Origin: Panagrolaimus kolymaensis
Taxonomy: Eukaryota > Nematoda > Chromadorea > Rhabditida > Panagrolaimidae
NCBI GenBank assembly: GCA_028622995.1
Contig: JAJQJQ010000012.1
Coordinates: forward strand, 4,402,001-4,466,000
Reading direction: 5' to 3'
Length of the DNA stretch: 64,000 nucleotides
The notes beneath the pieces were generated by a model. It did not search any database. It saw only the letters and a program-made list of their open reading frames with translations, and was not told the origin of the DNA. A program made the position numbers and the translations under genes. Each line of letters opens with the position of its first letter. The stretch's first letter is position 1. Shown here one piece after another: positions 33,365 to 51,470 of the stretch.

Positions 33365-34842
33365 TCAAAAAACGCTTTTAGTGTTCAAAAACAAAGATAT
33401 AAAAATAGCTTTATTATAAAATTAGTGGGGCTCATTTGTCGGATTTGTTTTCTTTCCTCTCATTTATTATTTTGGTGGAATTAAAAAGCATTTTAGTATT
33501 AACCAAAAAGATGTATGTTTTTTTATTGATAGCACCACGATTTATTTGCGAATAATAAAATGGCAATGAAAAGACGTTATTAATCAATCGTAAGCATCAG
33601 CAAGGAAGGATGCTTGATTAATTTTAAAATTTGTACTAAATTTTGAGGAAGGAATAAAAAAAATTTCACTAGAAATATAACTATTAAAATATGCAAAGAG
33701 AATTTATTTGAGTAAATTTAATAGTGTAGAAAATTCTAAAAAGCAAACTTTATTTAAATTTTTTTTGAGTAAAGTGAAACACGGTATACATAGACCTGCA
33801 TTTATTAGCACTGGTAAGCTTAATCTAAATTTGTTACAATTGTAAATTTCTAACGATACTATAAAATTAATTGCAGAGTTTTAAAAAAAAACATAAAAAA
33901 AATCTTCGGTTGTTTGTTTCTTTTGTTTATTTTTCATACCTCATTAATTTTAACTCAAAGCTTCTTTTTTTCATCACCCTCATTGTCGGTTTAATTTTTT
34001 TAAACTTTAAAACAAAAACAAAAAAGCGAGCCGTTCCATTGTTTCGAAGATAATTTTTCTTTCGACTGGACATCATTGAACCAAAAAAAGATCTCTCTTT
34101 TTCATTTATTTTTTTTTGCAATTTTAAAAACAGTTGTCACCTTTTTGTTGCCCTAATTTTTATTTTTGCTTCTCTAAAGAAGTTGCGGCATTTTACGTTT
34201 CATTCCCATACTTACCGAGAGAGAAGAGAGCAAAATGAAACAAACTTTAAAATCCTGATCGTCTCCATTTTATTGGCACTCCATCGTCGTCCATCGTTAG
34301 CTTCTTTAAAATCAAAGGCCAAAAATGACAACAACAGCAGTCTATCTTGTTTCGCGACTTTTTTTGCTGTTGATTCTTCAACACAAAAAAATAAAAGACG
34401 GACAAAATGCAAAATTACCTCTCTATTTTTTTTGCTATCGTCAGCTGCCAAAAATATTTTTGTTGTTGAAAAGAAGCAATTTTCCTCCACCACGAGGAGG
34501 TAAAAACCATCGACGAGAAAACAAAAAAGTTAAAGGCACGAAAGGACATTCGGCTATTCGACTCAACACAATTTGACTTTATGAAGCTACCTTCTTTGTT
34601 GCTTTGCCTATTAGTCGAAAAGTTAAAAACATTGTTGTTGTGATTTAAGGAAAATTCTTTTGGAAGAATTTTTAACTGAATTAAAAAAATCGATTAATTT
34701 GATTATTGGTTTTAAAAATGTTTTATTAAAAAATCTTCACTTATCAAAAAAACGGTGCCTTTAATTGATTACTTGATTGGAATATGTTCAAATACTTTTT
34801 TGATTTCTTACAAATTTATTTTTCACGTACAAAAAATTTATA
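33365..34842. other. Intergenic region upstream of the ALK-type receptor
   Basis: AT-rich. Overlapping frames at 33871-34576 on both strands are low-complexity and share no splice context. A somewhat GC-richer stretch at 34180-34560 may be promoter or 5' UTR. Nothing else is seen. Confidence 0.4.
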
Positions 34843-40697
<5,855 letters not shown>

Positions 40698-41190
40698 ACA
40701 AACAATAATAATAATTGCGCCATATTAATTCGGTGAAAAACTATAAACTTTTTATTTGTTAAACATTGCAGTAAAAACTTTTTGCTCAAAATATTTTTTG
40801 TCCTTGTATTCGGGTATTTTTTTGTTTGATTATAATAAATCTTACTAAATATAAAATTATGTCAATACTAACACATTGGTTGCAATTATAAAACTATCAA
40901 AGTAAAAAATAAAGAACATCTGGAGCAAAAAAATAATCAAGGGAACTGATCCATAGTAACCGAGTATCGTTCCCATAAAAAATGTTCAAGCTTCATTTTT
41001 TTAGGCTAGCATCCATTTGCTTCGTTTTCAAAAAACTTTGACCTTTTTCTTATTTTCACTCGAAAAATGATTGATGAGTAAAATGAAAGATTTGCATAAA
41101 ATATTGAATATTATTTTTTTGGAAAAATCATCGCTTCACATTTCTCTCTCTTTTCGTGTCTCTCGCTGTTAGTAAGAAGCAAAGTAAATA
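40698..41190. other. Intergenic region scd-2 to DHHC gene
   Basis: 3' flank of scd-2 with AATAAATC-type poly(A) signals near 40834, then a T-rich promoter. CTCGCTGTTAG ending at 41171 is the probable acceptor for the next gene. Confidence 0.4.
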
Positions 41191-42369
41191 ATGATCTTGA
41201 AATGGAATCCAATCACCGATCCACGTTCAAATTGGTGTTGCAGAAGATCCACCACACTTCAAAATCTCATGGCGTGCCTTTTAAAATGTGGCGATATATT
41301 ATTTCGTAAAGTCATTGGAAGTGTAAGTTTTTTTAATGTCTTTCTTTACATTTTCAAACTTTTGTTACTTTTTAGATTCTCTATTTGATCGTTTATGGAT
41401 TGGTATCGTTTGCATATCTTACAACTGTTGGTATTGTCATTCCGTATGAATCTTTATGGATGCCTTGGCCGATATTAATCGTGATACCACCGCTTGCTCT
41501 TTATCTCGTCATCAACATCATTTTCAACTATCATATGGCTTCTGTAACACCATCAGGACGTCCACCGAAAGTTTGTTTGAAAATTATGTATTCTGATTAC
41601 ACTTAACTTTTATAGAGTACTTGTGAACCTCTTTGCTGGAAATGTAACAATCATAAAGACATCAATACTCATCATTGCAGCATGTGTGGAGAATGTGTCG
41701 TTCATATGGATCATCATTGCGTTTGGATTAATCGTTGTGTTGGAGCTGGAAACCATCGATATTTTATTCAATTTCTTGCCTTTCTTACTATTTCATGCTT
41801 CTTGTATTGCACTCTTGGATTTTCAACATTCTTTAACAACTATTGGAAGGTATGTTTTTTCTTAGTTCTTTGTCAACTAGTTTACATTTTGTTATCATTT
41901 TAGCCTAGAGCTGAAACAGCGTTTTGTTATCAAGATCTCGAAGAATCATTTTTCTGGATTTCAACATTGTGCTCGTATGGTGATGGACATATTGAAAGTG
42001 CAATATTCTTTTCATTTTGCCTTTGTATGAGCATTTTTTCTATGGTTGGTTGTCTATTTTTATGGAACGTATTGTTGATTTCAAGTGGTTCAAGTTACAT
42101 CGCATTATTGGTAAGTTTGTTTTTACACTTTTTATTCCACTTTAATGGTTCATTTTTAGAAAGGTAATGGCGGCATTTGGACATGGAAAGAATTCTTTTT
42201 CCCATGGTTGAAACCCAACTTCGCTCAAATTTGGATCGACTTCTTAAATCTTCATCATGGTCGTACATTCTGGCGTCACATTGCTCTTCCATCTACTCAT
42301 CGTCCTATGATTCCGCTGGATTGGGGTGATAAACCAAGTTATGAGAATAAGCCTCTAATAGAAGTTTAA
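41191..42369 (+). CDS. DHHC-type palmitoyltransferase (ZDHHC)
   Basis: Five exons (41191-41322, 41376-41570, 41616-41849, 41904-42110, 42160-42369), all in phase 0, give 325 residues. Two hydrophobic segments precede the cysteine-rich DHHC domain: CWKCNNHKDINTHHCSMC, then MDHHCVWINRCVGAGNHRYF, with the catalytic DHHC. Two more membrane spans follow. These enzymes S-acylate membrane proteins, usually at Golgi, ER or plasma membrane. The motif after DHHC (VWINRCVGAGN) and small size recall the ZDHHC16-like subgroup, but that is not certain. The lack of extended C-terminal regions and strictly phase-0 introns make the model clean. Confidence 0.92.
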
Positions 42370-42617
42370 TAATTCCAGTGGCACTTTACAATTATTACGT
42401 GCATTTTATTTACCTAATGTTTCTTGATTTTATCTCTGTATTTATTTATTTTTTATGTGTCATTATGGTATAATAAAAGCTTTTTAACTAATGTGTGTAT
42501 CTTATGAATGTTTTTCTTGATTGGCAGTTACACTTGCAATGTAAATAATGCTAAAAGCTAAGGCACTTTATCCCCCCTTTCTTAAAAAAGTTTAAAACAA
42601 ACAAATCAAAGAAGAAA

Positions 42618-42984
42618 TTAAGCAATTGATCCATACCACGCTGGCTCCTCTCCTGGTTCCACTATTTCACAAAGTGAAATAATACTTTGTTCCGTGCAAC
42701 TATTAATTAATTGTTGATCAGTCAATTTTCTTTGCCGCCTTCGACAATATTCTTTGTAAAGAGTATGAAGAGCATAAAATAATAATAAAAATCCCGCGAA
42801 TGATACAATCGAAGTGAGGGAAAACATTTTATAAGCATCCACATGTTTTGGAACTGTCTTAAAATTTACAGTAATAAAAATGATTTAAAGGTGATTGATT
42901 GCTCGATTAGAAACTCACAGCTTTAATTTGATAATAAGAACTTGGAGCTAACGTTGATGGTAAATCATAATTTTCGTTGTACAT
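42618..42984 (-). CDS. Small single-pass membrane protein
   Basis: Two exons (42984-42919, 42857-42618) give 101 residues: an extracellular-like N-terminus (MYNENYDLPSTLAPSSYYQ), one transmembrane segment (SIVSFAGFLLLFYALHTLY), then a basic stop-transfer stretch (CRRRQRK) and a short cytosolic tail ending in EEPAWYGSIA. AATTTTAG 16 bases upstream of the ATG fits trans-splicing. I do not recognise it. The tail end may be a protein-binding motif. The long AT-rich region upstream could hold regulatory elements. Confidence 0.65.
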
Positions 42985-45754
42985 TATAAAATCCGGTTTT
43001 AGCTAAAATTGGGAAGCAATGGATAAACTTTCTTATTCGGCAATAATAAAAAAAATATGCGTGGTGGAATTATTAACGACGAGGAGGAGGATATGCGAAA
43101 AAAAAAGATTAAAAGGTTAATAAAAAATGGCTGAAATGGAAAAAAAAAATTTTAAATAAGCAGCTTAAAGCTAGCTATACAGGATAAAAGGATTGATGAA
43201 AATTTTGTATGTAAAAAACCATCGAAAAAGTTACAAGTTTTTATTTAAAGAAAACTTTTATGATAAAGAAAGGGTTGACCGACCGATATCAGTTGTTTTT
43301 GGATTAAAAGAAATGCTTATTAAAATAACCTTTGTCTAAAATAATTTTTGACATCGATGGATAAATAAAATAATTTTTAAATTCGAAAGGCTGGTAAAAA
43401 TTAATGGAGACATAAATAATAACATGATACTATCGTAATGTGATTTGGGATCTAAAACTAAAAATGCTATGTATTTTCAAGTTTAACAAATTTTTCAAAT
43501 GAAAGAAGAAAAAAAGGAAAATTTTGGCTTCTGTTATAAAACTTATGGCACAAATAGATGAACAATAAAAAAATATAAAACCATAAAAAAGCTGTCAAAT
43601 TTATAACAAACAAAAAAAGTCTCTAAAGTGTCCTTTTGTGTTTCGAAGAAATAAGAAAAAGCCGACAACTGCATTATGGACGGAAGTTAGCTCTCCAAAA
43701 AGAAAATATGAAAGTGAAATTTCAAATGAAAAAAAAAACGGGAGGCATATTTAACTTCGGACATTTTTTATTATTGTTGTTAAAAAAAGGAAAGCGATAA
43801 AATAAAACTTTTTCTTGAAAAAAGAAAAGAAAGAGGTTTGCAGAAACAAACAGGAAGTTGATTTAATTTTTTAGGTGTAAACGTAAAAAAACTTAGGTTT
43901 AAGGAAATTATTAAAAATATGGTACGGTATTCTCAAAAAAATAAATAAGAAATACAATGTTTTTTAATGATGCAAAAAAATATGTCAAAAGCAGAATTCC
44001 AAAAAATATTTTTCATTGCTAAATTTTTTAAAAAATAAACTGGACAAAGATAAAAAAAAATTCTTCAATGAACATATGTTATTGAAGCTAATATTTTAAA
44101 TAAGAAGCAGATGAAACTTGGCAACCTACAGAAAATTTAGACAAAGTGTTAAAAAACAAAAGCAACCCAAAACAATTCAACCCAAAAATAAAAATGAGTT
44201 TGTTTGTTGTTATTTTTTTTTGTTCTAAAAAAGTTAGTTTTTTTTTTCGTTGCTACAAAATGATACTCAAGGGAAACACCACTTTCAAATATGGGTCTTT
44301 GAAAAAAAAAGAAAAACGATAAGAAAAATAACAAGCTTTTTGCAGTGGATTTTTTTTGAAAGCTATTTATTTGAGGAAGGTATTTGTAAAAAGCATCAAG
44401 AAAAAAATAAATGTAACGCATGCGTGATTTTTAAATGAGGAAATGAATCAATGCTAAATTTCAATAAAAATATTTTTTTAGTTTTACTTATTTACAAAAA
44501 AGAGAGATACTAAAAAATGACCGACGTTGAGAGGGATGCAGTAAAAATTGGTCCAAGTCGTCAAAGTGAATGTGTTACGTAAAAAAAATGGGAAGCAAAA
44601 TAAATGAAGGGTTGTAAAACGATATTATGAAGAAGAAAAAAAGCAAATGGAAAGGCACTAATAAGCTTTGACAAAAATATAAATGTTTGCAACATTTTTT
44701 TTTTGAGAATAAACCTAAAAATGGAAGCAGCGACTTCAAGAAGATGACACTCGTGATGTTCAAGCCTTTTCAAGAGGGGCTTGCTTTTCTAAGACAAAAA
44801 TTTGAAGTTTTTGTTGAATGAAGCTATCTCTCATTTAATTAAACCAAACCAAGTTGATTTATAAATTTTCTTTAAAAATCTCTTAACTAAATAACATGGA
44901 ACATTGTTTTGTGTTGTTGTTGGAAGTGGAGAAATAACAAATGGACAAAATATAAATTCGTGTAAAAATGTCATTACACAATCTCTTCTTTCTTGACGCA
45001 AACAAAAAAAGATAAAAATGAAGCCATAAAAAAGCTATCAAATGAGTATTTTTTTATTAAGCACTTGTGCTTGTTTGGATTAGCGGTGGAGGAAGCTCTT
45101 TTTTTTTTTGAAAAAGAGACTTTATTAAACGTTACCAAGGTAATAAAAATTTAAACCATATTTATCTTCAAATGTCCAACAAAAAAATCTCAGTGGAATA
45201 CTTTAAAAAAGCTGGAATCATTCAAGAAAATATAAAAAAAGCTGTAATGAAATGAACACTAAAAATGTGTAGTTAACCTTTGTGGCTTTTATGTTTATGA
45301 AACGGGCAATTGGTAGAATAAAGTCAACGCGTTTGCTATAATCCATGGGTAAAAAAATATAAATTTTAGGTAGGAGGAGTAAAAATCCTAAAGCTTTTGA
45401 AATTTTGAAACATATCCAATTGGGGCATATTTCAATGGAAGGCTCATATGCTTTGCTTTTAATGAGTCAAACCTTTGTATGTACACAAACCAAAACGGGT
45501 GTTTATGGCATAAATTGTTCAGAAAAAATCTTTACATACAATATTATTGGGTGTTGTTACATCGATGTTTAGCGTTAATAAATTTTTTTCTTCAAGTTTT
45601 TTTTTGAACTTACCAAAAAAGCATTCCCCGACAAGGATGGGAATATTTCGTTTCAAGACGCTGTATTACTGTCGCAACATTAATGCTTGAAAAAAAAAAC
45701 ATGATTTCCCACTTCTTCATTTCTTCGTTATTCCAATTGCCGCAAAAGTCTGAA
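42985..45754. other. Gene-poor AT-rich region
   Basis: Dense A and T homopolymer runs. Short frames near 44149-44438 and 44561-44773 are low-complexity. No coding exon with splice sites, no tRNA and no repeat family is seen. Confidence 0.5.
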
Positions 45755-46847
45755 ATGTTCCGATATATTTATCAACGTATTAACCCTCAATTCCGTGCTT
45801 TTGCAAGACGAAATTTTGCACAGGTAATAAAAGGAAAAAATAAAGACTCTAACTAAATTCACTTTCATTTTTTTAGAAAAATGTTCGTCGCAATTTCGCT
45901 TATTTCACCGGTTCAACAACTTTAGCATTAAGCCTTGTTGGTTCAAGTAGCAAAGAAAAAGAAGTTGGCACAGAAAAATCTCCTGAACTTTTTATTCGTG
46001 AAGCTGATATATTCTATGATAATTATATGATTGACAATTGTTGGGGAGTTTTGCGAAGGTTTGTCTAATTTATTGTTGCTTGATTTTTACATTGTAATTT
46101 TTAGATTTGAACGAACTACAAATCCTGAATTACTTTGGCGCCTTGCTCGTGTTTTAGCTGAAAAAGCAAAAATAACTTTAAACAAAGAAGAAAAGAAGAA
46201 GCTCTTTCTCGAAGCTCTTGAATATGCTGAAAAGGCATTAAAAAATGAAGAAGCTCCTGGTTGCTTTGGTGCTCATAAATGGTATGCAATCATCATCAAT
46301 TATGTCGGAGAACTCGAAGGCTCAAAATCTCAAATCAAGAAGTCTTATGATATGAAAGTTCATCTTGAAAGAGCTCTAGAAATCAATCCTATGGATGCAA
46401 CAACATGGCTTATCCTTGGTGTTTGGCATTTTACTTTTGCTGATATGTCATCGTATACTCGTTTAGCTGCAAAAGCTATTTTTGGAACTCCACCAAGCTC
46501 AACTTATGAAGAAGCATTACGACATTTCGAACGAGCTGAAACACTTCAACCCAATTTTTGTAAAGCTAACAGCTTTTATCTTGGAGAAAGTTATGATCGC
46601 CTTGGTCAAAAAGATAAAGCATTAGAATAGTAAGTCTTTATCTGTTTTATACTTTTCTCATTCCATAATTTTCAGCTATAAGAAAGCGTTTTATGCTCCT
46701 ATCATTATTGTTGATGATAAAAACTATCATGAAAAGGTAAGAAAAATTAATATGTTTTTATTTTCTAATCTTCTTGTTTTCTAGGCTCTTGGATGCCTTA
46801 AAAAGTACGGCTACGATGAAAAGAAACTTATTGAACGTCAAGCTTAG
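45755..46847 (+). CDS. RMDN-family protein, copy 2
   Basis: Five exons (45755-45823, 45877-46058, 46105-46629, 46676-46736, 46785-46847) give 299 residues with the same intron positions as copy 1. Differences from copy 1 are few: in-frame losses of a Val and of three residues in exon 1, two residues shorter in SSSKEKEVGTEKSP, and substitutions such as NPMDATTWLILG for NPRDATTWHILG and NFCKANS for NFYKANS. The frame is intact, all splice sites are kept, and indels are multiples of three, so it may be functional. The sequence upstream of the ATG is different and lacks a clear TTTTTAG acceptor. It was therefore copied without its promoter and may be expressed differently or not at all. Confidence 0.85.
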
Positions 46848-47149
46848 AAGGGAATGCCACTCCTCGTTTATTTTGAATTTAGTATGTATTACACTGTTGT
46901 TATTCTATGTACTTATGTATGTAATTTATTTTGAATAAAAATGTTTTAATAATTCGATGGAATATTTTATGAATATTTCGACATAAATTTTTATTTCTTT
47001 CAAACACTTGTATTGTTCATTTTTAACTTGATGAGGTATGAAAAGCGGAATATTTCAGACATGAGAACGCCATTTTTTATATGGGTTTATTAAACATCAA
47101 GCAAACAATTCAACGACTTTAAGATTTGTATGTTGTTTCGAAATTATTG
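45755..47149 (+). repeat. Inverted segmental duplication, copy 2
   Basis: Inverted near-copy of 15775-17204. Similarity starts at the ATG and includes introns (for example GTAATAAAAGGAAAAAATAA after exon 1 in both) and the 3' flank up to about 47149, where it ends in TTTGTATGTTG. Upstream of the ATG the two loci are unrelated. Confidence 0.85.
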
Positions 47150-47479
47150 AGAGATGATTTATTGTCTTAATTTCAGCGTACACTTTCATCACAGATATAT
47201 CAACTCGTTTATTAATCACTCATTTTGTTTGCAGCCCTAAACTAATAAACGCTTTTTGAAATCAGAGATGAACCTTAGGCGATTGATAAAGAAAAAATAA
47301 ATGCCTCAATACCCTCTTTTGCACCTATTCGCTTTGTGACCTTTCTTTGCCCGCGCAATTATTTTTTGTTTTTCAAGTTGCTTTCGATTGAAATTTATAA
47401 ACTTCTTCATACTTATTTGCACAGGCTCTTCACAACTCATATTTTATTTGTATCAACTACTCAAAAGTGTTCTTTCAAT

Positions 47480-48205
47480 ATGATTGAATCTGTCAATGCT
47501 GATGTTAATATTTCCGATGATTTTATGAAAGGTGAACTTCCTGCTTCAACAACAGCTCCTGGTTTTCCTTTTCTTTGGAATTTTCCAAATTTTGGTTATC
47601 CTATTGATGGTTCTCTTCAAACAACAATGGCTGAAAATGGACAAGCTTTTGGAAATTATCCTGCACCTTTACTTGATTTCAATGCGTAAGTTGTTGTTTT
47701 ATTTGGAGTTTGAAGAAATTTATAAAAAGTTAATTTTCAGTTTCCCATTTTCTCAATGGAATTCTCCAGCATCTGCTTCTTCACCTTCGAATCTAGCTTT
47801 TGATCCGTCATTCAATTGTATGTTTATCTTTTCTCTTTGCTTACTGGCTTTAGCTATAATAATTTTCCTTTTTTAGTTCAACCTTTACCACCAATGAACT
47901 TCCCGATGCCATTCAACTTCTCAATGGACGATTCACCTTCATCACACCGAAGACGTCGTGTCCTTTTTACTGAAGAACAAATTGTTGGACTTGAAAAACA
48001 ATTTCGTCAAAAGAAGTATCTCAGTCCTGATGAACGCGATGCTCTTGCAAAATCTCTTGGATTGAAACCTTCGCAAGTAAGTTGAATAAAATTGTTTTAT
48101 TACATCAAACATTTATATTTTTAGGTTAAAATCTGGTTTCAAAATCATCGTTACAAGTGCAAACGTCAAGAAGAAAAAGGAAGTGATTCATCGGAAGAAA
48201 AATGA
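47480..48205 (+). CDS. NK-2 class homeobox transcription factor
   Basis: Four exons (47480-47685, 47741-47817, 47877-48076, 48125-48205) give 187 residues. The homeodomain is near the C-terminus: RRRRVLFTEEQIVGLEKQF, KKYLSPDERDALAKSLGL, KPSQVKIWFQNHRYKCKR. The tyrosine in NHRYK (homeodomain position 54) is diagnostic of NK-2 proteins, which bind CAAGTG-type sites. The region before it is rich in Pro/Phe/Ser/Asn, as in activation domains. Worm members include CEH-22, -24, -27, -28 and TAB-1-like factors; which one this is cannot be told. TTGCACAG ending at 47425 is the likely trans-splice acceptor. The ATG at 47480 is preferred to one at 47336, which lies before that acceptor. Confidence 0.9.
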
Positions 48206-48275
48206 TTTGTTAAAAATTTGAAGTTGTTTCTGTTATTTTTTTTCTTCTGTTTTTTTACATGTGTTTTTTATAATC

Positions 48276-48281
48276 AATAAA
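48276..48281 (+). terminator. Poly(A) signal of the NK-2 homeobox gene
   Basis: AATAAA 71 bp after the homeobox stop codon, in a T-rich 3' UTR. Confidence 0.5.
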
Positions 48282-48432
48282 TATTTTGTTTTTACCAAAA
48301 GTGTCTTCTTTTCTTGATGGGGGAAATTTCCATACGTGATAAAATCATAGACAAATAAAGAGAAATTTTTATTTATTTGAAACTAATACAATGGTTATGG
48401 AAATACTGTAATGATATTCATTTTTGTTTAGG

Positions 48433-48986
48433 ATGACAATGGAAAAAGGTACAACAAAAATAATGATTTATCTAATACCTATGAAACAAAAAGAATGGAT
48501 AATTTATTTGACGAAAGCAGAATCAAGTGCGACATATTCAGAAGAAAATTACTATCACGAAAACATTTGGTTGTAAGTCCTGAAATACGCTTTGTTTAAA
48601 CATTAATAAATGTTAGAAAAAAACAAACTTTGTTCATTATGAAGAAAGAAAATAATCATAAAGTCCAAGTTCAAGAGCAACATGTTCATTAATATTTTTA
48701 GATTCACGAAAAGAGCATCCATATTTTCATAATCACTTTGAAAGATTTCGAGTAAAGTTGATGTTTAAAATCATAGAAAGACATTCGTATACCATTCATG
48801 AGCAAGAGAGGATAGGATTTGTAAGAAATAATTAAAGCTGTATTCTATTTTGACGATGCATTTAAATCTGCGAAATCACGTTTAGCTCAACTTGCAACTC
48901 GATGCAATGAAAGTGAAACGGAAAGATTTATTAAAGAAGCTGGAGATTTACTAGGTATTGGTCGAGCGGTTCCAATTCAAGAATGA
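48433..48986 (+). pseudogene. Decayed gene of unknown identity
   Basis: TTTTGTTTAG is followed by an ATG and the frame MEKGTTKIMIYLIPMKQKEW...ATYSEENYYHENIW, ending at a GTAAGT donor. Later segments are SRKEHPYFHNHFERFR...SYTIHEQERIGF and KAVFYFDDAFKSAKSRLAQL...EAGDLLGIGRAVPIQE, then TGA. The last two would be continuous except for one extra base near 48823-48830 that shifts the frame. The first and second blocks do not join in phase. Each block looks like real protein but the gene is broken, or the sequence has errors. The parent family is not recognised. Confidence 0.5.
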
Positions 48987-49100
48987 ACAACTACGCACAT
49001 ACAGGTTTTGTTGTTGCAAAGTACATAAAAATCAAAAGAAATCTTCATTTTATTTATTTTTTAGACATAAAAATACATACATTAGTTTAATTATTAAACA

Positions 49101-50506
49101 TTACAAATTTTTATGACGACCAATGAGTACTTCTTGTTGACGATTTTGAGGATGCATTGATTTAGCATGTTGTTCACAGTAATTGAAGAATTCACTGAAA
49201 ATCGAAATCCATTAGTAACAATAACACTTCGTATCTTATTATAACAATAAAAAATCCACCAAGATGATGAAACAAAACTTACGTTAAAATAGAAATAAAA
49301 AGTGGTGCACGATGAATCCAACTATGTCCAAGATTAAGGTTTGATTCAAATTCAATAAATTTCACGTCAATATCAGCTTTTTTCGCAGCTTCAGCAAGAG
49401 ATTCACCAAGTTGGATTGGAATGATCATATCATCAGCAGCATGCATAATAAGAACAGGACATTTGAAACGTTGAATTGATTTATCCGATGCCATTACAAG
49501 ACCATATTGAATCCATTTATCAATTATAAGTTTATCAAACCATTTTCCAAGCCAGCTCCAAGGTTTAGCATAAGGATGATTTTTGATTGCATCATGAATA
49601 TTATTGAATGGTGATTCTAAAATAGTACCATAAGGAGCCATTCCAAGATCACAAAGTTCAGCAACGAATCGAGCAGAAACACCAGTACCCATCGAATGTC
49701 CCCAAACATAAACGTGCTTGTTAGGAGCCTTTTCACGAACATATTCATAAATAAAATGTGCATCTTCGACTAATCCATCTTCGCTTGGAGTTCCAGTTGA
49801 ATCACCATAGCCACGATAATCAATAGCAAAAACATGAAAGTTCATAGCGGATAAGCGATTGTAAAGATCCACTCGATATGGTGTTGAACGATCAGATTTG
49901 TTTCCATGAAAATAAACTATGATTCCTTGAGATGATTCACTTGAAAGAAGATGATCAAATTCGGCATTGGTTAATGCAGTTGGACGACGTTTACCATTTT
50001 GTAATTCTTTAATTTTCTCAGAAATTTCAAGTGGAAGAATATGCCATACACCAAGAACAGGTTCCAATCCATTACATAAAACTTTTGCTCCTTTTTCTTT
50101 CAAGTGAAATTGACGACCAATTGATTTAACACCATGTGATTGAAGATTATCATAATCAACATTTGGAAGTTTTACTAAAAAATAAAAAGCATTACAACAA
50201 CTCAACATACAGAATATCAAAGAAAGCAAGAAACACCAACTACCATCTTCATCAAGCTATGATTACCATAATAAACTTACCAAAATTTAAGAAGAAAACA
50301 TGTTGACTAAAGCGTGGAAAAACATTAAATACAATTGGCACAATAACATAAAGGAATGTGAGAGGAATTGCAGCAATTAGAAGAATATTTTGAAATACTG
50401 ATGAGGAAGCAAGCCAAAGTGTAGCAGAAATTGCTGAATTGAAGAATGAACAGCTTTCATTTGATAATTCTTGTATTGACATAGACATTGCACTTTTTGA
50501 CGACAT
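49101..50506 (-). CDS. ABHD12-like serine hydrolase (lysophosphatidylserine lipase type)
   Basis: Three exons (50506-50281, 50174-49283, 49194-49101) give 403 residues. An N-terminal transmembrane segment (LLIAAIPLTFLYVIVPIVF) is followed by an alpha/beta hydrolase domain: YFHGNKSDRS (oxyanion strand), VFAIDYRGYGDSTGTPSE, the nucleophile elbow VWGHSMGTGVS, the acid in HAADDMIIP and the His in NLGHSWIHRAP. This order matches ABHD12, an ER membrane lipase acting on lysophosphatidylserine. The tail carries KSMHPQ and RHKNL. An in-frame ATG at 50518 is an alternative start. The assignment to ABHD12 rather than ABHD13-like is good but not proven. Confidence 0.88.
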
Positions 50507-51470
50507 TTTTTCGAACATCACGTACCACCACACAAATTGAAAAAGTGTAAAGAAATTCCAAAACAATTTGAAATGATGACGAAGAAATAATTTGCATGAT
50601 GATTTTGGTTGAATAAAATAAAGCTAACAGCTTTGCAAAAAATTAACAAAATGTGCAAAATGAAAATGTCGTTCAAGCTTTTTTGAGAATTTCAAAGAAG
50701 ATGGCCAAAGCCTAAAAAATGTGTTTTAGCAAGAAGGATTTTCCCTTGCTTCGTTGCATTGAGCTTATTTTTGGCGCTCAAAATTATTTCATTTTGAAAT
50801 GTACGATATGGAGATATTTATAATAAAAATTTGGGATGATGAACTACATAATTTCGAGAACATATCAATTATGTTTTCATGGTTTTATTATTTAACATAA
50901 AAAATGGCTGTTTTCTCGATCTTATAAGTCTTTATTGGAACATTTGTTTGGAAAGTGTCATTAGCATCTTCTTTCACTACTCTTGCTATAGTAAATTAAT
51001 AAAAATATTTTTACGTATATTTTTTAGGATCCAAAATTAAGACACAGAGTGTGAATAATTAACGAGAAACCTTGAGAAGACGTACCAATTAGGTATCATT
51101 TGAAACACGATTTTGATTTTTACCTCTTGAATTTTTTTTTTCTAAATTACATTTTACAAAAGTCAATAAGCTGCTGCTTTTGATGGTAAAGATAAAGTTT
51201 TTAATTGAAAAAGTTTATCAACCTGTTTGAATCGATGATCATTTTTTAATGGTTTAAAGAACAGTCGATTTAATTTATGTTTAAAAAAACTAACCCAAAT
51301 AATATCATCGAATATGTGTATTTTTCTTTACCCTTTTTTTAAATTGAAACAATGACCTAATTTGATCAAGATTTTTTTTGCGGCTTTGAATGTCTTCAAA
51401 AAACCTTTAGTTGTGTTTTATTTTTATTTTTCTCGGGTGCTGTTTCACAAACTTTTTTATCTTCTAAAAA
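50507..51470. promoter_or_regulatory. Divergent intergenic region upstream of ABHD12-like and collagen genes
   Basis: AT-rich, 964 bp. It should include the promoters of both divergent genes. No exon-like frame is seen. The last 60 bases before the collagen ATG contain TTTTTATTTTTCTCGGG and CTTCTAAAAA; no clear GATA cluster was noted. Confidence 0.35.

Noticed and set aside
48655..48720. Minus-strand segment CSFRESKNINEHVALELGLYDYF
   Set aside because: Protein-like by eye but isolated, and it overlaps a better plus-strand series of blocks; taken as a shadow.
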